Shown here: positions 36,945-45,307 of the stretch, piece after piece | Numbering within the stretch: the first letter of the stretch is position 1 | Layout: every line of letters begins with the position of its first letter | Origin: Flaviflexus massiliensis | GTDB taxonomy: Bacteria > Actinomycetota > Actinomycetes > Actinomycetales > Actinomycetaceae | Reading direction: 5' to 3' | Assembly: GCF_001375495.1 (NCBI RefSeq) | Contig: NZ_LN831058.1 | Location: 1,074,768 to 1,138,767, forward strand | DNA: 64,000 nucleotides | Position numbers and translations under genes: made by a program | The notes under the pieces: model-generated | What the model was told of the DNA's origin: nothing | The model's input: the letters and a program-made list of their open reading frames with translations, nothing else | Databases searched by the model: none

Positions 36945-38360
36945 ATGGCAATTCTTGCACTCGATCAGGGAACCTCGGGTTCGAAGGCAATCGTCGTTGA
37001 TGAGGATGGAGTCCACGCAGTCGTGGAGAACTCCATTCACCCGCAGTATCTCCCGGGCGGTGCCGTCGAGCAGGACCCGGAAGAACTCTACAACTCGGTC
37101 ATTGAGGCCGGGAAGGAAGCGGTCAAGCAGGCCGGCAAACCTATTGAGGGCATCGCGCTAGCCAACCAGGGAGAAACGGTTCTGGCCTGGGATCCCGAGA
37201 CCGGCAAGCCCCTTACCCCGTGCATTGTGTGGCAGGACAAGCGTGCCTCAGCGGTCACGGACCGCCTGACCGAGCATGCCGACCGCATTCACGAGCTCAC
37301 GGCTCTCGTTCTCGACCCGTACTTCACCGCTCCCAAGCTCACCTGGATTCGTGAAAACCTCACGACCGAAGGCGTTGTGACCACGACTGACACGTGGATT
37401 ATTTACCGCCTGACCGGAGAGTTCGTCACCGACACGTCGACTGCCTCCCGCTCCCTCATTCTCGACGTCGACAAGGTCGAGTGGAGCGATGAGCTGCTCG
37501 AAATCTTCGACCTTCAGAACGAGAAGCTCCCCAGGCTCGTTGCCTCTGATGAGATCGTTGGCACCACGACTGAGTTCGGCGGGGAAATCCCCGTTGGCGG
37601 ACTCATTGTCGATCAGCAGGCTGCGCTGCTGGCAGAGAACTGCCTGACCCGAGGGGAGGGCAAGTGCACGTACGGAACGGGAGCATTCCTGTTCGTCAAC
37701 CTCGGCGATCAGGCACACCGGTTCGAAACGGGACTGACCACCTCGGTTGCGTGGACGCTACGGGGAGCGACCTCCTACTGCGTTGATGGTCAGGTCTACA
37801 CAGCGGCCTCAGCGGTGCGGTGGATGAACGACATGGGCATCATCGACACCGCATCGGACCTCGACAAGATCACGGCCGCGGATTCCGCAGGAGTCATTTG
37901 TGGTCCGTCGTTTGCTGGACTGGCTGCGCCCTGGTGGCGCCCCGACACGGGAGCGTTCCTGACCGGAATGCGGCTTGCCACCGGCAAAGCCGAAATCGCC
38001 CGCGCCATCCTCGAAGGCATCTCGGCACAGATCGCGGAGCTCGAAGGGCTCATTGCGGACGAGGTTGGCCAGAAGCTTGAGCGCCTCAAGGTCGATGGTG
38101 GGCTCACACGTTCGCGGGTCTTCATGCAGATCCAGTCCGACCTTATCCAGGCCCCGATCGATACCTACCCGTCCGCACATGCCACCGCCCTCGGCGCTGC
38201 GGCAGCCATGAGGCTTGCTCTCAACCCCGAACTGACCCTCGAGGAAGGCCCCTTCGCGTGGGAGCCCGAGGTCACCTACGAACCCCAGATCACGGCCGAG
38301 GAAGCCGATGCATTCCGCAAGCGCTGGGTTGCAGCCGTTGAAGCGAATATGGAGTTCTAG
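36945..38360 (+). CDS. FGGY family carbohydrate kinase, glycerol kinase-like
   Basis: A 471-residue kinase. It has the phosphate-binding ALDQGTSGSKAIVVDEDG start, LANQGETVLAWDPETGKPL, IVWQDKRA, the KCTYGTGAFLFVNLG adenine-side block and LKVDGGLTRSRVFMQIQSD. The closest known type is GlpK, but several blocks differ (GlpK usually has DQGTTSSR and about 500 residues), so the substrate could be glycerol or another small polyol. It is followed 2 nt later by an EutH-like permease and then two GlpA/HcnB-like dehydrogenases, consistent with uptake, phosphorylation and oxidation of one compound. Confidence 0.85.
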   Translation: MAILALDQGTSGSKAIVVDEDGVHAVVENSIHPQYLPGGAVEQDPEELYNSVIEAGKEAVKQAGKPIEGIALANQGETVLAWDPETGKPLTPCIVWQDKRASAVTDRLTEHADRIHELTALVLDPYFTAPKLTWIRENLTTEGVVTTTDTWIIYRLTGEFVTDTSTASRSLILDVDKVEWSDELLEIFDLQNEKLPRLVASDEIVGTTTEFGGEIPVGGLIVDQQAALLAENCLTRGEGKCTYGTGAFLFVNLGDQAHRFETGLTTSVAWTLRGATSYCVDGQVYTAASAVRWMNDMGIIDTASDLDKITAADSAGVICGPSFAGLAAPWWRPDTGAFLTGMRLATGKAEIARAILEGISAQIAELEGLIADEVGQKLERLKVDGGLTRSRVFMQIQSDLIQAPIDTYPSAHATALGAAAAMRLALNPELTLEEGPFAWEPEVTYEPQITAEEADAFRKRWVAAVEANMEF

Positions 38361-38362
38361 CC

Positions 38363-39499
38363 ATGGGAGTGAACGATATTATCGTCGTGATCATGGCGAT
38401 CTTCGTGCTCGTGGGAGCGCTAGATCGCGCGATCGGTAACAGATTTGGGCTGGGAGAGCAGTTCGAAGAAGGTCTCAACACCTTCGGACCACTCGCCCTT
38501 TCCATGGTGGGCATGATTTCTCTTGCCCCGCTCCTGTCTAAGGTACTCAATCCCGTCGTCGTCCCCATCTACGAATTCCTTGGTGCAGACCCGGCCATGT
38601 TCGCCGGCACCCTGCTCGCGAACGACATGGGTGGCTTCCACCTGTCGATGGAGATGGCGCGGACGGAAGATGCCGGGCTACTGGCCGGAACAATCCTTGC
38701 CGCGATGCTCGGATGCACCGTGGTATTCACGATCCCCGTGGGCCTCGGCATCGTCGAAGAAAAGAACCGCCCCGAATTTGCACTCGGCGTTCTCGTTGGT
38801 GTCGTCATGATCCCCGTCGGAGTGTTCATCGGCGGCCTGGTTGCGGGCTTCTCCATCACCATGGTGCTCGCCAACCTCGTTCCGATCATTATTGCTGCCG
38901 CCCTCATCGCCCTCGGGCTGTGGAAGGCACCGACAGCCATGACCAAGGGCTTCCTCGGATTCGGTAAGTTCCTCGTCTTCATCATCTCGATCGCCCTCGG
39001 TATCGGAACCTTTGAGGCTTTGACGAAGTGGACGATCATGCCGGAGGGCTGGGAACTTGTTCCCGTCACCGAGGGCCTCGAAATCGTGGCGGGGATCTGC
39101 CTCTTCCTCATGGGAGCCTTCCCGCTCATGCACCTCATCGTCAAGGTTGCTCGCAAGCCGCTTGGTAGCTTCGGCAAGCTGATGGGCATGAATGAGGTAG
39201 CCTCGGGCGGTCTCATTGTGTCCCTCGCGAACGCGATCCCCACCTTTCAGATGATGAAGGACATGGACAAGCGCGGAATCTTCATCAACACGGCATGGGC
39301 CGTGTCGGCCATGGCGCTCCTGGGCGACCACCTGGGCTTCACGGCCAGCATTGCCTCGCACATGATCGTCCCCATGCTCGTTGGTAAACTGGTGGCGGCA
39401 ATCGCTGCCATCATCCTCGCCTATCTCATCGCCAAACGGCGCTACCCGGCCTACGCGGAAGTTGAAGCTGAAGCCACGGCCACGACGGAGACCCAATAA
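38363..39499 (+). CDS. EutH family transporter (ethanolamine permease-like)
   Basis: A 378-residue protein with about ten membrane spans. Conserved EutH blocks are LSMVGMISLAPLL, the GADPAMFAGTLLANDMGGF signature, PVGLGIVEEKNRPEFALGVL and SAMALLGDHLGFTA. The family imports ethanolamine in the cases studied. No ethanolamine ammonia-lyase, EutQ or microcompartment gene lies nearby. The gene sits 2 nt after an FGGY kinase and 1 nt before a GlpA-like dehydrogenase, which suggests it carries the kinase substrate, a glycerol-like polyol, instead. Confidence 0.9.
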   Translation: MGVNDIIVVIMAIFVLVGALDRAIGNRFGLGEQFEEGLNTFGPLALSMVGMISLAPLLSKVLNPVVVPIYEFLGADPAMFAGTLLANDMGGFHLSMEMARTEDAGLLAGTILAAMLGCTVVFTIPVGLGIVEEKNRPEFALGVLVGVVMIPVGVFIGGLVAGFSITMVLANLVPIIIAAALIALGLWKAPTAMTKGFLGFGKFLVFIISIALGIGTFEALTKWTIMPEGWELVPVTEGLEIVAGICLFLMGAFPLMHLIVKVARKPLGSFGKLMGMNEVASGGLIVSLANAIPTFQMMKDMDKRGIFINTAWAVSAMALLGDHLGFTASIASHMIVPMLVGKLVAAIAAIILAYLIAKRRYPAYAEVEAEATATTETQ

Positions 39500-39500
39500 T

Positions 39501-40889
39501 ATGGCTGCACCAACAACATACGATTTCGTCATTATCGGTGCGGGCGTCGTCGGTAACGCGATCGCACGAGATCTCGCAGGCACGCAGTACAGCGTGGCTC
39601 TACTGGATGCGAGAGATGATGTGTGTGAAGGAACGTCAAAAGCCAACACCGCCATCCTCCACACCGGCTTCGATGCCACCCCGGGCACCCTCGAATCCCG
39701 GCTCGTCCGCGAGGGCTACCACCTGGCAGAGGAATACAGCCACCGCACCGGTGTCGGATTGAAAAAGTCCGGAGCGATACTCGTGGCCTGGGATGAGGAA
39801 GAGAAAGCAACCATCCCCTCCCTACAAGAAAAAGCCATCAAGAACGGCTACGAAAAAACCGAAATCCTCACCTCCGAGCAGGTCTACGATCAGCTACCCC
39901 ACCTTGGGGGAGGGGCGCTCGCGGGACTCGCAGTCCCCGATGAATCGATCATCGATGCCTGGTCCCTCCCGCTCGCACTGGCAACCGATGCCGTCAACCG
40001 GGGAGCGACCCTCCTCCTGGAGCACGCCGTCACCGGCGTGACGACAGGGGAGGACACGACCACGCTACATACGAGTAAAGGCGATGTAGGGGCCCGCTGG
40101 GTGATTAACGCGGCCGGCCTCGGCGGTGACACGATCGATCAGTATTTCGGTTTCGACCGGATCCGGGTTCACCCCCGCAAGGGCGAACTATTCGTGTTTG
40201 ACAAGCTCTCTTCTCAGCTGGTCGATAAGATCGTTCTCGCGGTTCCTTCCAAGAAGGGCAAGGGCGTTCTCGTCAGTCCCACGGCGTTTGGGAACGTCAT
40301 GCTTGGTCCGACGGCTGATGATGGGGAAGACAAGACCGACACTTCGACGACCGAATCCGGATTCGAGTTCTTGCTCGAAAAGGGTGCCCACATTTTCCCT
40401 CAGCTCCTGACCGAAGAGGTCACGTCCTCCTACGCGGGCTTGCGTGCTGCTCACAACCTGAGTGACTACCTTGTCGAGGTTGATGCGGACCAACGTTACG
40501 CGACCGCAGGTGGCATCCGGTCCACGGGACTGACGAGTGCCATGGCAGTATCCCTGTACCTCATGGATCTCATGAGGCAAGCTGGCCTAGAGTTCACCGA
40601 GAGGGAGAACCTGCCGGACGCGCCGACCATGGCTCCCCTGGGTGAACACCAGGTCCGCCCCTTCGCGAACGCCGAACTCATTGAGAAGGACCCTGCCTAC
40701 GGTGAGATTGTCTGCTTCTGTGAGCGCGTCACCCGGGGAGAAATTCGGGACGCCATGAATCAGACGATCCCACCCACGACCATCAACGGCCTGCGCAGGA
40801 GAACCCGAGCCATGAATGGCAGGTGCCAGGGCTTCTTCTGCGGTGCCGAGGTTAAGACCCAATTCGAATCGTTGAAGAAGGAGGCCTGA
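39501..40889 (+). CDS. FAD-dependent glycerol-3-phosphate dehydrogenase-like protein with BFD-type [2Fe-2S] domain
   Basis: A 462-residue GlpA-like flavoprotein. The FAD-binding DFVIIGAGVVGNAIARDL motif is at the N-terminus, with the DAO-fold core (NTAILHTGFDATPGTLESRL, VHPRKGELFVFDK, SYAGLRAAHN). The C-terminal 80 residues form a BFD-like domain with CFC and C-x4-C clusters (VCFCERV, RCQGFFC) for a [2Fe-2S] centre. ATG 39501 is chosen because it starts 1 nt after the EutH stop. It probably oxidises the phosphorylated polyol made by the kinase, passing electrons to the partner encoded next. Confidence 0.87.
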   Translation: MAAPTTYDFVIIGAGVVGNAIARDLAGTQYSVALLDARDDVCEGTSKANTAILHTGFDATPGTLESRLVREGYHLAEEYSHRTGVGLKKSGAILVAWDEEEKATIPSLQEKAIKNGYEKTEILTSEQVYDQLPHLGGGALAGLAVPDESIIDAWSLPLALATDAVNRGATLLLEHAVTGVTTGEDTTTLHTSKGDVGARWVINAAGLGGDTIDQYFGFDRIRVHPRKGELFVFDKLSSQLVDKIVLAVPSKKGKGVLVSPTAFGNVMLGPTADDGEDKTDTSTTESGFEFLLEKGAHIFPQLLTEEVTSSYAGLRAAHNLSDYLVEVDADQRYATAGGIRSTGLTSAMAVSLYLMDLMRQAGLEFTERENLPDAPTMAPLGEHQVRPFANAELIEKDPAYGEIVCFCERVTRGEIRDAMNQTIPPTTINGLRRRTRAMNGRCQGFFCGAEVKTQFESLKKEA

Positions 40890-40890
40890 C

Positions 40891-42135
40891 ATGGTGACAG
40901 AACTGAACCCCAAGGTCCTCATTATTGGTGCCGGCCCATCCGGGCTCACCGCGGCAGCGGAGCTCGGCAAGTCCCTCGGTAGCGAGGTGCTTGTCGTTGA
41001 GCGCGAGGCAACGCCCGGCGGAATACCCCGCCATTCCGACCACCCGGGGTATGGGATGAGGGACTTGAAAAGATTCATGTCCGGTCCCGCCTACGCCCGC
41101 AAGCTCACGCAGGCTGCCGAAGACGCCGGTGTCACGATCTTGACCAGCACTCAGGTCACGAACATCGGTGCCGATGGTGCGCTCGAGGCAACCGGCCCCA
41201 CGGGCAGACTCTCAATCAAACCCGAGGCCCTCGTTCTGGCCACCGGTGCTCGCGAACGCCCCCGCATGGCACGCCGCGTCCCCGGCGACCGACCGGACGG
41301 GGTACTGACCACCGGTCAGTTGCAAAACATGGTGCACATGCATGACCAGAAGCTCTCGGGCCGCGCCGTCATCATCGGTGGCGAGCTCGTCTCCTGGTCG
41401 GCAGCGCTCACCTTGAAGGAGGCGGGAGCCAAACCCGTTGCTCTCGTGACCAAGTATCCGAGGAGTGAGTCGTACCGAGTCTTCCGAGGACCAGGCAAGG
41501 TCCTGTTTGGAACGAGGGTCGTCCCGAACTCCACCGTCACAAGAATCATTGGTAAGGGCCAGGTTTCCGCCATCGAAGTCGAGAACTCGGAAACCGGAGA
41601 GCGATCGACAATCGAAACCGACTGGGTCGTGTTCACGGGGGACTGGGTGCCCGATCACGAGATCGCACGAATGCTGGGACTGGAGATGGATCCGGCAACG
41701 AAGTCTCCCAAGGTCGATACCGGGTTGCGAACATCCCGCCCCGGCACCTTCGCCATCGGTAACCTCCTTCACCCGGTCGATACTGCGGACGTGGCGGCAC
41801 TGGATGGCAAGCACGTCGCTAACCAGGTGCTTGCCTACCTTGGTGGAGCAAGCGCACCAACCGATGGCGTCGACCTCGAGGTTGATTCCTCCCTCCGCTG
41901 GGTCAGCCCCAACATCATTCGCCCAGGCGACACAGCTCCTTCGAGGGAAAGGTTGCTGTTCTGGACGGATGAATATATTGCCCGGCCCACGGTGGAAGCA
42001 CGCCAGGGTGGCAAGGTCATCGGTTCGACTCGAACCTCGTGGCCAGCAGCTCCGGGACGAGTATTCCGTGCACCGTCGTCAATCCTAGGCAAAGTTGACT
42101 ACACGGCTGGGCCGGTCACCATCACCGTTCGTTAG
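40891..42135 (+). CDS. FAD/NAD(P)-dependent oxidoreductase, HcnB/opine-oxidase alpha-like
   Basis: A 414-residue pyridine nucleotide-disulfide-type flavoprotein. It has the FAD dinucleotide motif VLIIGAGPSGLTAAAEL, ATGARERPRMARRVPG (nicotinamide side), a second Rossmann motif AVIIGGELVSWSAALTL and the FAD-closing GTFAIGNLLHPVDTADVAALDGK. Such proteins are common partners of GlpA-like dehydrogenases, often with a third DUF1667 subunit; none is found here. It starts 1 nt after its partner and is last in the operon. Confidence 0.85.
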   Translation: MVTELNPKVLIIGAGPSGLTAAAELGKSLGSEVLVVEREATPGGIPRHSDHPGYGMRDLKRFMSGPAYARKLTQAAEDAGVTILTSTQVTNIGADGALEATGPTGRLSIKPEALVLATGARERPRMARRVPGDRPDGVLTTGQLQNMVHMHDQKLSGRAVIIGGELVSWSAALTLKEAGAKPVALVTKYPRSESYRVFRGPGKVLFGTRVVPNSTVTRIIGKGQVSAIEVENSETGERSTIETDWVVFTGDWVPDHEIARMLGLEMDPATKSPKVDTGLRTSRPGTFAIGNLLHPVDTADVAALDGKHVANQVLAYLGGASAPTDGVDLEVDSSLRWVSPNIIRPGDTAPSRERLLFWTDEYIARPTVEARQGGKVIGSTRTSWPAAPGRVFRAPSSILGKVDYTAGPVTITVR

Positions 42136-42517
42136 GTGACGGTCGTCTAGCACACCTGAGCGCATGGCGTCGCTTGGGTGGCATGCGGCCTAACGCGCTT
42201 GAGTCTCACCTAGGGCGAGAATCTCGGCTGGGGGTAACGGAAAATGTCCGCTACGCCCAGCCATCTCACTTCTGATGCACGGTTGTACGTGTGCTGTCAG
42301 GGTCAGCGACACTTCCTGTTTAATGTAATTCTTCTCGGAGCCCCGAGGTCATCAACCGAACGTGATCGGGTCGACAGTATTTCGATACAAGACGAAGCCA
42401 AAAAGTAGAAGGACGTAGAAGTAGATAACAAAGGGATTTCAGTTCACGAAATCTCCGCCCCCCCGATTTTCCTTGTTACCGTTGAGCGCATACGCAACGA
42501 GGATGTTGGGAGACTAA
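42136..42517. other. Non-coding gap with possible operon-end hairpin
   Basis: About 380 bases. A 10-bp stem with two wobbles, CACCTGAGCG (42153-42162)/CGCTTGGGTG (42171-42180), 17 nt past the oxidoreductase stop may be its terminator. The right half is AT-richer; no gene is supported. Confidence 0.45.
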
Positions 42518-43053
42518 ATGACGGAAAAGCGCATACGGCAACAGAATTCAAAAGCTCAAATTCAGTCACTCGTAGTCCGAATTGTATCGCTGTACTCGTT
42601 GGTTTCCTTGGCATCGTCGCCATTGGTATCGCAAGCATTCGGTTGGATGCCGCCTACTTGGGAGTGAGCGTCAATTGGTCGAACGAGATTGTGTCGTTGA
42701 GCGGGCCGTCTGCCCTCCTGTGGGGCCTTGCCCTCACGATCATCGGAGCCGTTATTATTGCCTGCCTGTGGCCGAATAGAAAAACTGCTACGGGAGCGAT
42801 TCCGCCGCTAATCAGTGCCCTGATATTCCTTGGCTTTGTTATCTGGGGCAATACGGAGCGGACTCAGGGCATGCTGAACAGTTTCAGCACCGGACAAGCG
42901 GCTGACATCAACGGCCCGGTTCCCGGTTCGGAGGATGGCACCCTCCGGCAGTGGCTTCTCGCAGGAGCGATTAGCCCCGCAACATTCGCCCTGATCGGCG
43001 TCATGCTCGGCCTCGGCGCATACGTGTTGGTCACCTCGAGGAAGGTGCAGTGA
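42518..43053 (+). pseudogene. Small four-span membrane protein, apparently frameshifted
   Basis: No known family recognised. A frame open through 43053 encodes four membrane spans (IAVLVGFLGIVAIGIASI; ALLWGLALTIIGAVIIACLW; LISALIFLGFVIWG; FALIGVMLGLGAYVLV) but has no ATG or GTG start, and its first possible start, TTG 42643, falls after span one. ATG 42518, with GGGAG 6 nt upstream, starts another frame (MTEKRIRQQNSKAQIQSLVV) that fits a cytoplasmic N-terminus but stops after 49 residues. A single shift near 42588-42600 would join them. Either lesion or sequencing error. Confidence 0.5.
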
Positions 43054-43095
43054 CGGATGTCCTGGGAGCCTGAGGGTTGCCCGGCGAAAGACAAA

Positions 43096-43126
43096 GGAGT
43101 GGCCCGCAGAATCTGCGGGCCACTCC
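43096..43126. terminator. Bidirectional terminator between converging genes
   Basis: A perfect 14-bp stem GGAGTGGCCCGCAG/CTGCGGGCCACTCC with loop AAT lies between the rightward membrane-protein gene and the leftward GH4 gene. Confidence 0.8.
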
Positions 43127-43144
43127 CATTCTTAGTACCAAATA

Positions 43145-44482
43145 CTAGGCGTTAAAGGTCTTGGCGATGGCGGGGTTCTTCTCGATGTAGGCATCAAGGA
43201 CGTCCTTGGCTACGGTAATCGAATCAACAAGCGGGTGGGAGGCGAGTGCCTTCCAAGCTAGCTCGCGGTCACCGGTCAGCGCTGCTTCGATGACGAGTTC
43301 TTCGCAGGCCTTGACCGTGGTGACCAGCCCGAGTTCCGGTCCGGTGAGCGGTGCCTGGGGGATGGGGTGGATACCCGTGTTGTCGACATTGCAGGGAACT
43401 TCGACGATCGCATCGGGTGCCAGTTGAGGGATGAGGAGTTCTCCTCCGTCACCGTTGGCAACACCGAGAATCATGCGTGCCGGAGTTCCCGTTGCGAGCG
43501 CAGTCATGAGCTCCAGAGCCACGTGCTCGTACCCGCCACCCATGTCTTCTTCCCTGCGGTCTTCGCCCTCTTCGCGAGACTCCGCCATGTACGTGGCTTC
43601 GCGCTCGTTGTGGGTTGCGGTCCACAGTTCTCCAGCACGTGCCGGCTCGGCCGCTGCCTGCTCGTAGAAGGAGCCTTGCTGTTCTTGGAGGAATTCTCCG
43701 CGGGTTTGACCGTGGGAGATTGCCGCCACGGATTCTCGGTTGAAGTAGTAGTAGAAGAGGTACTCGTTGGGGATCATACCGAGGGTGCGGATCCAGTCGA
43801 AGCCGACCGTGCGCGCTTCCTCCAGGTGTTCCAGCACATCGTCATCGGCGATCATCTGGGGGAGCAGGTCCTCGCCCTCGAATTCCAGAGAACGCAGCCA
43901 GCCCAGGTGGTTGAGCCCGATGTAGTCGTAGGTGATGTCCTGTTCCCTGTGGCCGGCGATGGTGGCGGCGCGGCGTACGAGACCAATTGGGGTATCGCAG
44001 ATGCCGACGACGTTGCGGTGGACGGTGCGCATGGCCTGGGTGATGATGCCCGCGGGGTTCGTAAAGTTAATGACCCAAGCGCTCGGTGCGTGATCGCGGA
44101 CCGCTTCGGCGAGCTTCATTGCCTCCGGTAGGGTGCGGAAGGCGTAGGCGTAGCCGCCCACGCCAACGGTTTCCTGGCCGAGGATGCCGCGGGAGAGTGC
44201 TTCGCGTTCATCAATGACACGCCCGCAGGTGCCGCCGATGCGCATGGCGGAAAAGATGAAGTCCGAGCCTGTCACTGCCTCGGTCATGTCCGTCGTCGTG
44301 GTGATTGTCGGCAGGTTCTCGTAGCCAAGCTGGGCCACAACGTCCTTCATGACCCCAAGTCGTTCCTCGGAAATGTCGTAGAGGCAGACCTCGGTCAAAT
44401 GAATGGGGAGGTCGGGATTCGTGAGGACACTCAGAATTTGAGGAACACGGAAGCCGCCGCCGCCGACGAGGAGAAGTTTCAT
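43145..44482 (-). CDS. Family 4 glycoside hydrolase, 6-phospho-beta-glucosidase-like
   Basis: A 445-residue NAD+- and metal-dependent GH4 enzyme. It has the N-terminal Rossmann motif KLLLVGGGGFRVPQIL, the metal site Cys162 (GICDTPIG) and His192 (GLNHLGW), and AMRIGGTCGRVIDEREALSRG. GH4 enzymes split glycosides by a redox mechanism at C3; this subgroup usually needs a 6-phosphate on the sugar. Its start overlaps the regulator stop (ATGA). Divergent neighbours encode a PfkB kinase and a sugar ABC transporter, so the phosphorylated substrate may come from the kinase and not from a PTS. Confidence 0.88.
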   Translation of the reverse strand: MKLLLVGGGGFRVPQILSVLTNPDLPIHLTEVCLYDISEERLGVMKDVVAQLGYENLPTITTTTDMTEAVTGSDFIFSAMRIGGTCGRVIDEREALSRGILGQETVGVGGYAYAFRTLPEAMKLAEAVRDHAPSAWVINFTNPAGIITQAMRTVHRNVVGICDTPIGLVRRAATIAGHREQDITYDYIGLNHLGWLRSLEFEGEDLLPQMIADDDVLEHLEEARTVGFDWIRTLGMIPNEYLFYYYFNRESVAAISHGQTRGEFLQEQQGSFYEQAAAEPARAGELWTATHNEREATYMAESREEGEDRREEDMGGGYEHVALELMTALATGTPARMILGVANGDGGELLIPQLAPDAIVEVPCNVDNTGIHPIPQAPLTGPELGLVTTVKACEELVIEAALTGDRELAWKALASHPLVDSITVAKDVLDAYIEKNPAIAKTFNA

Positions 44483-45219
44483 GGATGAATCACCTGTGTG
44501 TTGAGGGACTTGATGGAATCAACTATAGGGCCCGTCGCGGTCGTGATCACGCCATCAAAATCGGTGATCGGCGCGATCTGGAGGATCCCGGAGCCGGGGA
44601 ACTTGTCAGGGCTGGCAAGAAGATATGACCGGTTCGAGTTGCGCAGAATCGACTTCTTAATCGGTACCTCTGTACCCGTGGAGTCCATGACCATCAAGTC
44701 CTCTCGCACTCCCGACGTGCCTAGGAAAGCGATGTCGGCACGGAGCTGGTCCATTGCCTGTTCCGTGAGGGATCCAACCATGGACAGATAGGTTGAGCGG
44801 ACCACGCCACCCAGGACCACCAGCTCGGTTCCGGGGGAGTTGCGGAGGATGTCAATGACGGCGAGGGAGGCGGTCAGAACAGTAACTCTTCTGCCGTAGA
44901 GCGCCTCGGCCGCGGCAGCGGTCGTGGTGCCAATATCGATGAGAACTATGTCTCCATCCGCCACCATTTCGGCTGCGGCCTCCCCAATTCGATGCTTGTC
45001 ACCGGCCGCATGTGGTGCGATCTGAGCAAAAGTGCGCGCATTAACATCAATTGTTCCGCCACGGACCCGCTGGAGCATGCCCTGCGAGTCGAGCAGGTTG
45101 AGATCTCGGCGAATCGTCGACTTCGAGACTTGATAGCGTTCGGAAAGGGACACGACATCGAGTCCCCCAGATGTGCGCACTTCTTCAAGAATGCGCTTCC
45201 GGCGTTCGGCGGGGAGCAT
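44479..45219 (-). CDS. DeoR family transcriptional regulator, leaderless
   Basis: A 246-residue regulator. The helix-turn-helix is PAERRKRILEEV...QVSKSTIRRDLNLLDSQGMLQRVRGG, and the sensor domain has LIDIGTTTAAAAEAL, VVLGGVVRSTYLSMVG and FLGTSGVREDLMVMD. DeoR sensor domains usually bind sugar phosphates. ATG 45219 has no ribosome site but lies 6 nt after a -10 box, indicating a leaderless transcript; a longer GTG reading to 45258 would begin upstream of that -10. It is transcribed with the GH4 gene and diverges from the PfkB/ABC genes it likely controls. Confidence 0.88.
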   Translation of the reverse strand: MLPAERRKRILEEVRTSGGLDVVSLSERYQVSKSTIRRDLNLLDSQGMLQRVRGGTIDVNARTFAQIAPHAAGDKHRIGEAAAEMVADGDIVLIDIGTTTAAAAEALYGRRVTVLTASLAVIDILRNSPGTELVVLGGVVRSTYLSMVGSLTEQAMDQLRADIAFLGTSGVREDLMVMDSTGTEVPIKKSILRNSNRSYLLASPDKFPGSGILQIAPITDFDGVITTATGPIVDSIKSLNTQVIHP

Positions 45220-45225
45220 AGACTG

Positions 45226-45301
45226 AGCATAATGAATGCAAATTAGGTTCACAAGCACGCACTAACGATCACTTGCATTCAGCGATTCTCGCCTCTACGC
45301 T
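45226..45301. promoter_or_regulatory. Divergent leaderless promoters with inverted-repeat operator
   Basis: Leftward promoter: TTGTGA and TATGCT (complement of 45249-45254 and 45226-45231), 17 bp apart, 6 nt before the DeoR ATG. Rightward promoter: TTGCAT (45273-45278) and TACGCT (45296-45301), 17 bp apart, 6 nt before the kinase ATG. Perfect inverted 9-mers TGAATGCAA (45233-45241) and TTGCATTCA (45273-45281) overlap the leftward spacer and the rightward -35, as expected of DeoR-family operator halves. Confidence 0.75.
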
Positions 45302-45307
45302 TCCCCT

